A stretch of DNA of 5,667 nucleotides from Actinomycetes bacterium. Its GTDB lineage: Bacteria; Actinomycetota; Acidimicrobiia; Acidimicrobiales; Palsa-688. Below the pieces are notes generated by a model, which saw only the letters and a list, made by a program, of their open reading frames with translations, was not told where the DNA came from and ran no database searches. A program made the translations under genes and the position numbers. Below, piece by piece: positions 1-5,667 of this stretch (position 1 is its first letter; the number at the start of each line of letters is the position of its first letter). The stretch is taken from the NCBI GenBank assembly GCA_021816565.1, contig JAKAXN010000310.1:1-5667 (forward strand), given 5' to 3'.

Positions 1-749
1 TGGCGGGCGGTCATGTGACCGTAGTCTGCGGCCAGGTCCTCCTCCCCGGCCCCGGAGAGGAACGTCGACTCGCACACCAGCAGGTCGACCCCGCGGGCCA
101 GCTCGACGGCGCCCTCGCACGGTCGGGTGTCCATGACCAGGGCGAAGCTCTGCCCGGGCCGGGGCCGGCTCAGCTCCTCGAGGCCGAACCGGCCCCGGGC
201 GGTGCGGACCGACCCGGTGGCGATCAGCTCGCCCACCTGGCGCCCGTGCACCCCGGCCCGCTCCAGGGCCTGGCGGTCCATGCTCCGCCCGGCCGGCTCC
301 TCGAGCCGCCACCCGAGGGTGGGTACCCGGTGGTCGAGCCGGCGGCAGGTCACCTGCAGCGGCGGCCCGTCGTGCACCATTCCCTCGCCGCACGGCACGG
401 CAACCGGCGACACGGTCCGCCGGCCGGGTGCCACGGCGAGCAGGAGCATCATCTCCGGGTGCGAGGGTGCCGGGTGCAGCACCTCGACCCGGCGATCCAG
501 CCGGTCCAGCGACATCCGGGCCAGGACCCCCGGCAGACCCAGGCAGTGGTCTCCGTGCAGGTGGGTGACGCAGATCAGGTCGACGTCGGCGGCGGCCACG
601 CCGGCCAGGACCATCTGGCGCTGCGTCCCCTCCCCCGGGTCGAAGAGCACCCCGTAGCCGTCCCAGCGCAGGACGTAGCCGTTGTGGTTGCGGTGGCGGG
701 TGGGGGCCTGGCTGGCCGTTCCCAGCACCACCAGCTCCCGCCCGGACAC
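1..749 (-). CDS. rnz: Ribonuclease Z (tRNA 3'-processing endonuclease), partial, C-terminus beyond left edge
   Basis: This is a metallo-beta-lactamase-fold endonuclease of the RNase Z/ElaC family, which removes 3' trailers from tRNA precursors in the cytoplasm. Reading down from 749, 249 codons are open without a stop. The opening motif ELVVLGTAS, followed by RHRNHNGY, is typical of the family. The zinc motif HLHGDH falls at residues 63-68 (His63, His65, Asp67, His68). Other expected metal or active-site residues are His140 (LDHRVPTLGW), Asp207 (VMDTRP) and His245 (HMTAR). The last conserved His and roughly 50-60 C-terminal residues lie beyond the edge, judging from the usual length near 300. 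The start is taken as GTG at 747-749 because it places the family N-terminus correctly; no ATG exists in this frame nearby, and only a weak GAGAG precedes it. It is divergent from the phosphoribosyltransferase gene. The family assignment is very secure; the exact start is less so. Confidence 0.95.
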   Translation of the reverse strand, partial: MSGRELVVLGTASQAPTRHRNHNGYVLRWDGYGVLFDPGEGTQRQMVLAGVAAADVDLICVTHLHGDHCLGLPGVLARMSLDRLDRRVEVLHPAPSHPEMMLLLAVAPGRRTVSPVAVPCGEGMVHDGPPLQVTCRRLDHRVPTLGWRLEEPAGRSMDRQALERAGVHGRQVGELIATGSVRTARGRFGLEELSRPRPGQSFALVMDTRPCEGAVELARGVDLLVCESTFLSGAGEEDLAADYGHMTAR

Positions 750-799
750 GCCGCTCTCAGAACCGACGGGCGGTGGGCGACCGGTGGGGCATCGCCAGC

Positions 800-805
800 A
801 CGGTA
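800..805 (-). promoter_or_regulatory. Possible -10 element upstream of ribonuclease Z
   Basis: Read on the minus strand this is TACCGT, which fits the loose actinobacterial -10 pattern TANNNT, about 50 bases before the GTG start of ribonuclease Z. No good -35 hexamer lies 16-19 bases upstream. The only support beyond the hexamer is that the surrounding 13 bases recur with one mismatch upstream of the hydrolase gene (3048-3060). The remainder of the 155-bp divergent region (750-904) shows no clear operator, hairpin or small gene. Confidence 0.2.
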
Positions 806-904
806 GCGGAGGCCGGTTCGCCCCGTCCCGGGATGTGCCGTTGGACCGGCTCCCCCGGTGGGCACCAAGATCTACCCGTGCAGACACCTGGGACCGAGCA
901 GCAG

Positions 905-1369
905 ATGGAGGTTCTCACCTGGACCGGTTTCGGCGAGGCCAGCCGGCACCTGGCCCGGGTGGTGGCCGAGAGCGGGTTTCGCCCGGACCTGGTGCTGGCC
1001 ATCGCCCGGGGCGGCCTCCCGGTAGGAGGGGCCCTGGCCTACGCCCTGGACGTGAAGAACTGCGCGGCCATCAACGTGGAGTTCTACACCGGCGTGGGGG
1101 AGCGCATGGACGTCCCGGTGGTCCTCCCGCCCACGCCGCCACTGGTCGATCTGGCCGGCCTGCGGGTGCTCCTGGCCGATGATGTGGCCGACTCGGGGGA
1201 GACACTGGCCCTGGTCGCGGAGCTGGTGCGGCCCCATGTGGCCGAGCTGCGCAGCGCAGTGCTCTACCGGAAGCCCCGCTCGGTGGTGGACCCCGACTAC
1301 CACTGGGGTCACACCGACCGGTGGATCTCCTTCCCGTGGTCCGCCGACCCGCCGGTGTCGACCGGCTGA
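905..1369 (+). CDS. Purine-type phosphoribosyltransferase (type I PRTase fold)
   Basis: A complete 154-residue protein of the type I phosphoribosyltransferase family, close to the short xanthine/hypoxanthine-guanine enzymes. These transfer ribose-5-phosphate from PRPP to a purine base in salvage. The PRPP-binding signature is LLADDVADSGET at residues 89-100, with the acidic pair Asp92-Asp93. An ARGG loop at residues 34-37 fits the pyrophosphate-binding loop, and the C-terminal DRWISFPWS (138-146) resembles the base-stacking segment of bacterial XGPRT-like enzymes. The ATG at 905 is preferred because MEVLTWTGFG matches the usual N-terminus of the family; the frame stays open upstream to a GTG at 773, but that extension looks like noncoding sequence. 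A weak GGGA lies about 12 bases upstream. It ends 10 bp from the convergent hydrolase stop. The substrate (hypoxanthine, guanine or xanthine) cannot be told from sequence alone. Confidence 0.9.
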   Translation: MEVLTWTGFGEASRHLARVVAESGFRPDLVLAIARGGLPVGGALAYALDVKNCAAINVEFYTGVGERMDVPVVLPPTPPLVDLAGLRVLLADDVADSGETLALVAELVRPHVAELRSAVLYRKPRSVVDPDYHWGHTDRWISFPWSADPPVSTG

Positions 1370-1381
1370 CAGCCGCCGGTC
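1360..1381. terminator. Inverted repeat between convergent genes, candidate bidirectional terminator
   Basis: GACCGGC at 1360-1366 and GCCGGTC at 1375-1381 form a perfect 7-bp stem with an 8-base loop. An alternative smaller hairpin, CGGCT-gac-AGCCG, lies inside at 1362-1374. The repeat spans the only gap between the convergent phosphoribosyltransferase and hydrolase genes: the plus-strand stop (1367-1369) sits in the loop and the minus-strand stop (1380-1382) at the stem edge. There is no T-tract on either side, so this is not a classic intrinsic terminator. GC-rich genomes form such stems by chance, hence modest confidence. Confidence 0.35.
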
Positions 1382-2039
1382 AGATCGGGCTCTCCGGCAG
1401 GTCCACCCCCGAGGGGTGGGCCGGGTCGTGGAACACCTCGTGGCGGCCCGGGTGCAGGGTGGCGGCGTCGCCGAGGGGCTCCCCGCCGCCGGGATTGCGG
1501 GCGTCGAGCGGATGGGCCGCGCTCGACACCTGGACTCTGATGCGGTGCCCGGCCCGGAAGGTGTGGGCGGTGGGCCACAGCGCCACCGCCACCCGGCCGG
1601 GCCCGTCGACGCCGTCGCTCTCCACGTCGGCCGGGCCGACGCGCACGATGCCGTCGCAGACGTTGTGGGACCGGCCCGACGGCCTGACGTCGCACAGCCG
1701 CACGAACAGGTCGAAGAACGGGCGGCTGGACCGGACCCACACCTCGGCGCGCACCGGTCCGGCCACGGTGAGCTCCCGACCGAGCGGCACGCTCGTGTAG
1801 GTGAGCACGTCGGGACGCGACTCGCGCCGGCGCTGCTCCTTGCGCCCCGAGTTGACGGGGTCCAGGCCGGGTCCACCCAGCCCGGGAGCGGGGTCGGCCG
1901 GGTCGTAGTCGTAGTGGTCGGGCGGGCTGGCCGCCGGTGGGGCCGGGGACAGGGCCCCGTCGGGCTGGAGATGCCAGCGGCGGGGGGCGTGCGGCGGCGG
2001 CCAGTCGGGCACCTGGGCCCAGCGCTTCGCCCCCGTCAC
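1380..2039 (-). CDS. C-terminal jelly-roll domain of CocE/NonD-family hydrolase (3' part of a frameshifted gene)
   Basis: This frame carries the C-terminal part of the hydrolase whose catalytic half lies at 2036-3028. Read from the GTG at 2039 it gives 219 residues. The in-frame sequence just upstream (VRLFVTGAKRW across 2039) matches the strand that normally follows the catalytic domain in CocE-like enzymes, showing that this is a continuation and not a separate gene. It includes a Pro/Asp-rich stretch (HYDYDPADP) and then the X-Pro dipeptidyl-peptidase C-terminal beta-sandwich: RPDVLTYTS, a VAGPVRAEVWV strand, DLFVRLCDV, and FRAGHRIRVQVSS near the end. In the family this domain packs on the catalytic core and helps shape the active site; it holds no triad residue. 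The GTG overlaps the upstream TGA as GTGA, so reinitiation is conceivable. If one base is restored at 2051-2055 the whole protein is 549 residues, a normal family length. Confidence 0.85.
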   Translation of the reverse strand: MTGAKRWAQVPDWPPPHAPRRWHLQPDGALSPAPPAASPPDHYDYDPADPAPGLGGPGLDPVNSGRKEQRRRESRPDVLTYTSVPLGRELTVAGPVRAEVWVRSSRPFFDLFVRLCDVRPSGRSHNVCDGIVRVGPADVESDGVDGPGRVAVALWPTAHTFRAGHRIRVQVSSAAHPLDARNPGGGEPLGDAATLHPGRHEVFHDPAHPSGVDLPESPI

Positions 2040-3028
2040 GAACAGCCGAACCCCCTGGCGGGGCCCGCGACCAGCTCATCGGGGTGGTCACCCAGGAACG
2101 CCGGGAACCAGTCCAGGGCGTCGCGCAGCGCGGCCAGCCCGCCCCGGGCGCTCATGTGGGTCCACGGCCCGATGGTGAGGCGGGCCGGCCGGCCGGCCGC
2201 CCGCAGCCGGCGGTAGTCCTCGAGCTGGCCGGGCAGGAACAGGTCGTACCAGCCGGCCACCATCGACGCCGGCGGGGTCCTCTCGACCCGGCGGGACCAG
2301 TCGAGCGGTTCCCACCACGGGTCGTCCAGGGCGTCGTGGGCCAGCCAGTCCTGGTAGTAGGGGACGGGGGCGCCGAGCGCGTGGCGGTCGGCGTCGCGCA
2401 GCGGGAGGGCCGAGTAGGCCCGGGCCATGCGGCGGCGCCCGGCCAGCAGCGCCCACAGCACCTTGTGGGCCGGCTGCTCCTGGACCTGGATCTGGTTGAC
2501 CCACACCGCGCCGGTCTCGAGCGCGAAGCTGCCGCCCGGGTAGACGATGTCGCGTACCCGGGCGGTGGTGATCTGCATGGACATGGCCCTGAGGAACGGC
2601 GGCGGGTCCTCCGCCACGGCCCACTGGGTGAGGCCCATGTAGCTGGCCCCGAAGGTCCCGACCGACCCGCTGAACCACGGTTGGGCGGCGATCCAGCGGA
2701 GGGTGGCCAGCCCGTCGGAGCGCTCGTGGTGGAACGGGTCGAAGGAGCTGCCGCCCGAACCGAACGTGCCCCGGCAGCTCTGGATCACCACCTGGTACCC
2801 CCGCTGGGAGAACAGCCGGCCGAAGAAGCCCAGCTGGCGCCGGCCGTACGGGGTGCGGATCAGCACCACCGGATCCGAACCGGCGGTGGCCGGCGAGTAC
2901 CAGCGGTCGGCCAGCAGCACCGACCCGTCGGGCATCTCGGCCGGCAGATCCCGCTCGACGACCACCTCGGCGGTGGTGGCCGGGGGCAGCCCGGCGGCCC
3001 GGGCCGCGACCCGACTGGCAATGGACAT
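2036..3028 (-). CDS. CocE/NonD-family (X-Pro dipeptidyl-peptidase S15-like) serine hydrolase, catalytic part, frameshifted near its end
   Basis: An alpha/beta hydrolase of the CocE/NonD family (cocaine esterase, alpha-amino-acid ester hydrolase, S15 X-Pro dipeptidyl-peptidase relatives), cleaving acyl ester or amide bonds. The N-terminal domain begins with a typical substituted strand (RDLPAEMPDGSVLLADRWY). The oxyanion Tyr is in RTPYG (Tyr61), the nucleophile in GASYMG (Ser129), the acid in GWYDLF (Asp262) and the histidine in GPWTHM (His291). This spacing is close to Rhodococcus CocE (Tyr44, Ser117, Asp259, His287). A helical cap lies between, roughly residues 145-240. The frame fits the family to about residue 325, then ends in an out-of-frame FGCS and TGA. 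The continuation is in another frame at 1380-2039, so the gene looks frameshifted. The ATG at 3028 is chosen for its strong ribosome-binding site; the open frame further upstream only shadows the dehydrogenase. No clear signal peptide is seen. The natural substrate is unknown. Confidence 0.9.
   Translation of the reverse strand: MSIASRVAARAAGLPPATTAEVVVERDLPAEMPDGSVLLADRWYSPATAGSDPVVLIRTPYGRRQLGFFGRLFSQRGYQVVIQSCRGTFGSGGSSFDPFHHERSDGLATLRWIAAQPWFSGSVGTFGASYMGLTQWAVAEDPPPFLRAMSMQITTARVRDIVYPGGSFALETGAVWVNQIQVQEQPAHKVLWALLAGRRRMARAYSALPLRDADRHALGAPVPYYQDWLAHDALDDPWWEPLDWSRRVERTPPASMVAGWYDLFLPGQLEDYRRLRAAGRPARLTIGPWTHMSARGGLAALRDALDWFPAFLGDHPDELVAGPARGFGCS
2051..2055 (-). other. Apparent one-base deletion (frameshift site) in the hydrolase gene
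   Basis: Five C on the plus strand (five G in the coding sense). Adding one G gives GPARGVRLFVTG across the junction and joins two frames that each match the same family on either side. The shift must lie between about 2048 and 2064, since family-like sequence is in one frame before it and in the other after it. The homopolymer is the most economical position. It may be a sequencing or assembly error, a true mutation, or less likely a recoding site. Confidence 0.75.
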
Positions 3029-3030
3029 GG

Positions 3031-3038
3031 TCACCTCC
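3031..3038 (-). promoter_or_regulatory. Ribosome-binding site of the hydrolase gene
   Basis: Read on the minus strand the site is GGAGGTGA, a near-perfect match to the 16S anti-Shine-Dalgarno complement, ending two bases before the ATG at 3028. The spacing measured from the GGAGG core is about five bases. It fixes the hydrolase start and is by far the strongest ribosome-binding site in the window. Confidence 0.85.
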
Positions 3039-3052
3039 GAATCAGGTCCAGC

Positions 3053-3058
3053 ACCGTA
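3053..3058 (-). promoter_or_regulatory. Possible -10 element upstream of the hydrolase gene
   Basis: On the minus strand this reads TACGGT, fitting TANNNT, with GGGACG 17 bases upstream as a weak -35 (only the central GAC matches consensus). It would give a leader of about 20 bases carrying the ribosome-binding site. The flanking 13 bases resemble those at 795-807 upstream of ribonuclease Z. If real, the hydrolase can be transcribed apart from the formate dehydrogenase gene that precedes it by 80 bp. Confidence 0.25.
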
Positions 3059-3108
3059 GCTTCGCCGGGGCGGGCCGTCCCGACCCCCGGAGCGGACCGG
3101 CGGCTGCG

Positions 3109-5667
3109 TCAGCCCGTCGGCGGCCGGTCGTCGGTGCCCGTCAGGTCGGTGATGCCGGCCCGGCGCCGGTAGTCCTCCACCAGGGCCAGTCGCCCGGCCC
3201 CCCGGGGCCGGCGACCGGCGATTATGTCGGCGCTGAAGGACTTGTCCTCCTGGATGTGGGAGTTCGGGTCGAGGACGATGGCGACCAGGTCGTTGGCCGC
3301 GTCGCCGGTGGACAGGCCGTTCGGGCCCCAGTGCCACGGCAGCCCGATCTGGTGCACCGTGCGGTCTCCGAAGCGCAGCGGCAGGATCCGGTCGGTGACC
3401 ATCACCCGGGCTTCGATGGCTCCCCGGGCGGTCACGATGGTCGCCCATCCGGTGTGCTCCAGTCCCCGCTCGGCGGCCAGCTCCGGGGACACCTCGCAGA
3501 ACATCTCCGGCTGGAGCTCCGCCAGGTACGGCTGCCACCGGGACATCCCGCCGGCCGTGTGGTGCTCGGTGAGGCGGAAGGTGGTGGCCACGAAGGGGAA
3601 CACCTCCGAACCGGGCTCGTCGCCGGAGGGGTGGTAGCGGTTGTTGCGGTCCGGGTACACCTGGCGGACCGGGTTGCGCTGCTGGCGGTACAGCAGGTTG
3701 GGGAACGGCGAATCCTGCGGCTCGTAGTGGGTGGGCAGCGGGCCGTCGTTGAGGCCGGCCGGGGCGTAGAGCCACCCCTTGCCGTCCGACTGCATGACGA
3801 ACGGGTCGTCCCCGCTGAGGGCATCGGGACCTCGGGCTCCCTCGGCGGGCCGGTACCCGGGGGCCTTGGTGGCGGAGAAGTCCGGCACGTCATGGCCCAC
3901 CCATTTCTTCTCGCCCTCGTCCCACCAGATCAGCGCCTTGCGCTCGCTCCAGGGGCGCCCGTCGCGGTCGGCGGAGGCCCGGTTGTAGAGGATGCGCCGG
4001 TTGGCCGGCCAGGCCCAACCCCACTCCGGAGCCACCCAGCTCTGCTCCGGACCCGGGCGGCGCCGGGCGGTCTGGTTGACCCCCCCGGCGTAGCAGCCGC
4101 AGTAGATCCAGCAGCCGCAACTGGTGCTGCCATCGTCCTTCAGGTCGGTGTAGGAGCCGAGCAGCCCGCCATCGGCGTCCCAGCCGTTCACCTCGGCCAG
4201 CACGGCCTCGGCGCTGGGCTCGTCCAGCGGGCCCTCCGTCGGGTACCCCCACGTCAGGTCGAGCACCGGGCGGTCCATCTCGTCGGCCGAGCCGGCCAGC
4301 TTCTCCCTTATGATCCGGCCCAGGTGGTAGTAGAACCACAGGTCGCTGCGGGCGTCGCCGGCCGGTTCCACCGCGGCGTGGTGCCACTGCAGCATGCGCT
4401 GGGTGTTGGTGAAGCTGCCGTTCTTCTCGCTGTGGGCGGCGGCCGGGAAGAAGAACACCTCGGTGGCGATGTCCTCGGTCCTCATCTCGCCGCTCTCGAT
4501 CTCCGGGCCGTCCTTCCACCACGTAGCCGTCTCGATCAGCGAGAAGTCCCGCACGACCAGCCACTCCAGACCGGACAGCCCCAGACGCTGCATCCTGGCG
4601 TTGGCCGAGCCCACGGCCGGGTTCTCCCCGACCACGAAGTAGCCCTTGCAGTCGCCCTGTATCTGGGCCATCACCGTGGGGTAGGTGCTGTGGTCGCCGG
4701 TCAGCCGGGGCAGGTAGTCGAAGCAGTAGTCGTTGCCGTCCGTGGCCCGGGCCCCCCACCACGCCTTCATGAGGCTGACCATGTACGAGCGCATGTTGCC
4801 CCAGTAGCCCTTCTCCGCCGCGGTGCCCTCGACGAAGCGGTCCAGGTTCTCGTCGCGGTGGGCGTGCGGCATGGGGATGTAGCCGGGGAGCAGGTTGTAC
4901 AGGGTGGGGATGTCGGTCGACCCCTGGATGCTGGCGTGACCCCGGAGGGCCATGATCCCGCCGCCGGGCCGGCCGATGTTGCCGAGCAGCAACTGCAGGA
5001 TGGCGGCGGTGCGGATGTACTGCACCCCCACGCTGTGCTGGGTCCATCCCACCGCGTAGGCGAAGGCGGTGGTGCGGTCCGGTCCGGAGTTGTCGCAGAG
5101 GGTCCGGCACACCTCGAGGAACTGCTCCTTCGGGACCCCGCACACCTGCTCGACCATCTCGGGGGTGTAGCGGGAGAAGTGGCGCTTGACCACCTGGAAC
5201 ACGCACCGGGGGTGCTCCATGGACTCGTCGCGCTCCACCTCGGGGTTCACGTTGGGACCGCCGGACCCGAAGGAGTGGGCCCGGCCGCTGCGGGTCATGG
5301 ACCGCCGGTCGGCCGCGCCCTCGGGGTCCTCGCCGGTGGCCCGGTCGCCTCCGGCCTCCCCGTCGGCGGCCGTACGCTCCTCGTAGAGCTGCTCGCGCTC
5401 GCCTGACGCCGACGTCACGTGGTGACCCTCGTACTGCCAGGTCTCCGGGTCGTAGGTCCGCTCCTCGGCCTCCAAGCCGGAGAAGACCCCGTCGAGGTCC
5501 TCGGTGTCGCGGAAGTCCTCGCCGACGATGGTCGGGCCGTTGGTGTAAGCGACCACGTAGTCGCGGAAGTAGCGCTCGTTGCCGATGACGTAGTTGACGA
5601 TGCCGCCCAGGAAGGCGATGTCGCTGCCGGCCCGGATGGGGACATGCATGTCGGCCACCGCGCTGGT
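3109..5667 (-). CDS. Formate dehydrogenase alpha (molybdopterin) subunit, partial, N-terminus beyond right edge
   Basis: The catalytic subunit of a DMSO-reductase-superfamily formate dehydrogenase of the FdnG/FdoG type, oxidising formate to CO2 with bis-MGD bound molybdenum or tungsten. 852 residues are visible, starting TSAVADMHVPIRAGSD, an internal family motif, so the codon at 5658 is not the real start. Comparison with E. coli FdnG suggests roughly 200-240 residues are missing, including any Tat signal, the [4Fe-4S] cysteines and the Sec/Cys ligand. Seen in order (visible numbering): GSDIAFL (14-20), an acidic linker (about 83-150), HPRCVFQVVKRHFSRYTPE (152-170), the cofactor-binding GNIGRPGGGIMALRGHASIQG (about 229-249), FVVGENPAVGSANARM (344-359), EKNGSFTNTQRMLQWH (414-429), a duplicated Cys-Gly-Cys (517-525), and a C-terminal molydopterin dinucleotide-binding domain (about 690-830) with RLTEHHTAGGMSRW, HQIGLPWHWG and ANDLVAIVLDPNSHIQE. 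No membrane segment is present. No beta or gamma subunit follows; the next gene is the hydrolase. Family identity is very secure; membrane versus soluble form is undetermined. Confidence 0.95.
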   Translation of the reverse strand, partial: TSAVADMHVPIRAGSDIAFLGGIVNYVIGNERYFRDYVVAYTNGPTIVGEDFRDTEDLDGVFSGLEAEERTYDPETWQYEGHHVTSASGEREQLYEERTAADGEAGGDRATGEDPEGAADRRSMTRSGRAHSFGSGGPNVNPEVERDESMEHPRCVFQVVKRHFSRYTPEMVEQVCGVPKEQFLEVCRTLCDNSGPDRTTAFAYAVGWTQHSVGVQYIRTAAILQLLLGNIGRPGGGIMALRGHASIQGSTDIPTLYNLLPGYIPMPHAHRDENLDRFVEGTAAEKGYWGNMRSYMVSLMKAWWGARATDGNDYCFDYLPRLTGDHSTYPTVMAQIQGDCKGYFVVGENPAVGSANARMQRLGLSGLEWLVVRDFSLIETATWWKDGPEIESGEMRTEDIATEVFFFPAAAHSEKNGSFTNTQRMLQWHHAAVEPAGDARSDLWFYYHLGRIIREKLAGSADEMDRPVLDLTWGYPTEGPLDEPSAEAVLAEVNGWDADGGLLGSYTDLKDDGSTSCGCWIYCGCYAGGVNQTARRRPGPEQSWVAPEWGWAWPANRRILYNRASADRDGRPWSERKALIWWDEGEKKWVGHDVPDFSATKAPGYRPAEGARGPDALSGDDPFVMQSDGKGWLYAPAGLNDGPLPTHYEPQDSPFPNLLYRQQRNPVRQVYPDRNNRYHPSGDEPGSEVFPFVATTFRLTEHHTAGGMSRWQPYLAELQPEMFCEVSPELAAERGLEHTGWATIVTARGAIEARVMVTDRILPLRFGDRTVHQIGLPWHWGPNGLSTGDAANDLVAIVLDPNSHIQEDKSFSADIIAGRRPRGAGRLALVEDYRRRAGITDLTGTDDRPPTG

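Noticed and set aside
15..806. 263-codon plus-strand open frame opposite ribonuclease Z
   Set aside because: Shadow of the ribonuclease Z gene, whose minus-strand frame has every expected metal-binding motif.
841..872. Promoter for the phosphoribosyltransferase (TTGGAC at 841-846 with CAAGAT at 866-871)
   Set aside because: The -35-like hexamer is fair but the spacing is 19 bases and the -10 is poor; too weak to list.
773..904. N-terminal extension of the phosphoribosyltransferase to the GTG at 773
   Set aside because: The extra 44 residues have no family counterpart and no ribosome-binding site; the ATG at 905 begins the conserved region.
1179..2216. 345-codon plus-strand open frame over the phosphoribosyltransferase end and hydrolase C-terminal part
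   Set aside because: Starts inside the phosphoribosyltransferase gene in another frame and is antisense to the jelly-roll domain; no family resemblance.
3064..3108. Terminator hairpin after the formate dehydrogenase gene
   Set aside because: Only short GC stems such as CGCCGG/CCGGCG with a long loop and no T-tract; similar pairs occur throughout this GC-rich DNA.
1937..3172. 411-codon plus-strand open frame opposite the hydrolase
   Set aside because: Low-complexity Gly/Pro/Arg/Val composition, no ribosome-binding site, and fully antisense to a protein with intact catalytic motifs.
3029..3775. Upstream extension of the hydrolase frame to 3775
   Set aside because: It overlaps the dehydrogenase coding region in another frame, reads as Pro/Arg/Gly-rich noise, and the strong ribosome-binding site at 3031-3038 sets the start at 3028.
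3256..5406. 716-codon open frame on the plus strand, antisense to formate dehydrogenase
   Set aside because: It is dominated by Gly, Val, Ala, Pro, His and Arg with no recognisable domain, while the opposite strand is a clear formate dehydrogenase over the whole span. It reflects lack of stops in GC-rich antisense DNA.

Overview
The window is very GC-rich, and long open frames run antisense to almost every gene, as expected at this composition. The proteins read like those of a high-GC Gram-positive bacterium. The RNase Z N-terminus, the short phosphoribosyltransferase and the long formate dehydrogenase with its acidic linker all resemble actinobacterial versions as I remember them. Actinomycetota is therefore the best guess; no finer placement is possible without a search.

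Layout from left to right: (1) positions 1-749, minus strand, the N-terminal 249 codons of ribonuclease Z, cut by the left edge. (2) 750-904, a 155-bp divergent intergenic region. (3) 905-1369, plus strand, a complete 154-residue purine-type phosphoribosyltransferase. (4) A 10-bp gap between convergent stop codons, spanned by a 22-nt inverted repeat that may act as a terminator in both directions. (5) 1380-3028, minus strand, a CocE/NonD-family (X-Pro dipeptidyl-peptidase S15-like) alpha/beta hydrolase with a complete catalytic triad. It is broken into two overlapping frames by an apparent one-base deletion in a run of five C at 2051-2055. (6) 3029-3108, a short intergenic region with a strong ribosome-binding site and a possible promoter for the hydrolase. 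(7) 3109-5667, minus strand, the C-terminal 852 residues of a molybdopterin-dependent formate dehydrogenase alpha subunit, whose N-terminus (Fe-S site and active-site Sec/Cys) lies beyond the right edge.

The genes do not form an obvious pathway. RNase Z matures tRNA 3' ends, the phosphoribosyltransferase probably salvages purines, the hydrolase cleaves acyl ester or amide bonds, and the dehydrogenase oxidises formate. The hydrolase follows the dehydrogenase on the same strand after 80 bp and could be co-transcribed with it, but its own ribosome-binding site and candidate promoter make independent expression equally likely. I see no RNA gene, mobile element, CRISPR array or convincing new system. 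The points most worth checking are the hydrolase frameshift, a duplicated Cys-Gly-Cys motif in the dehydrogenase, and the absence of dehydrogenase partner subunits downstream of the alpha gene.
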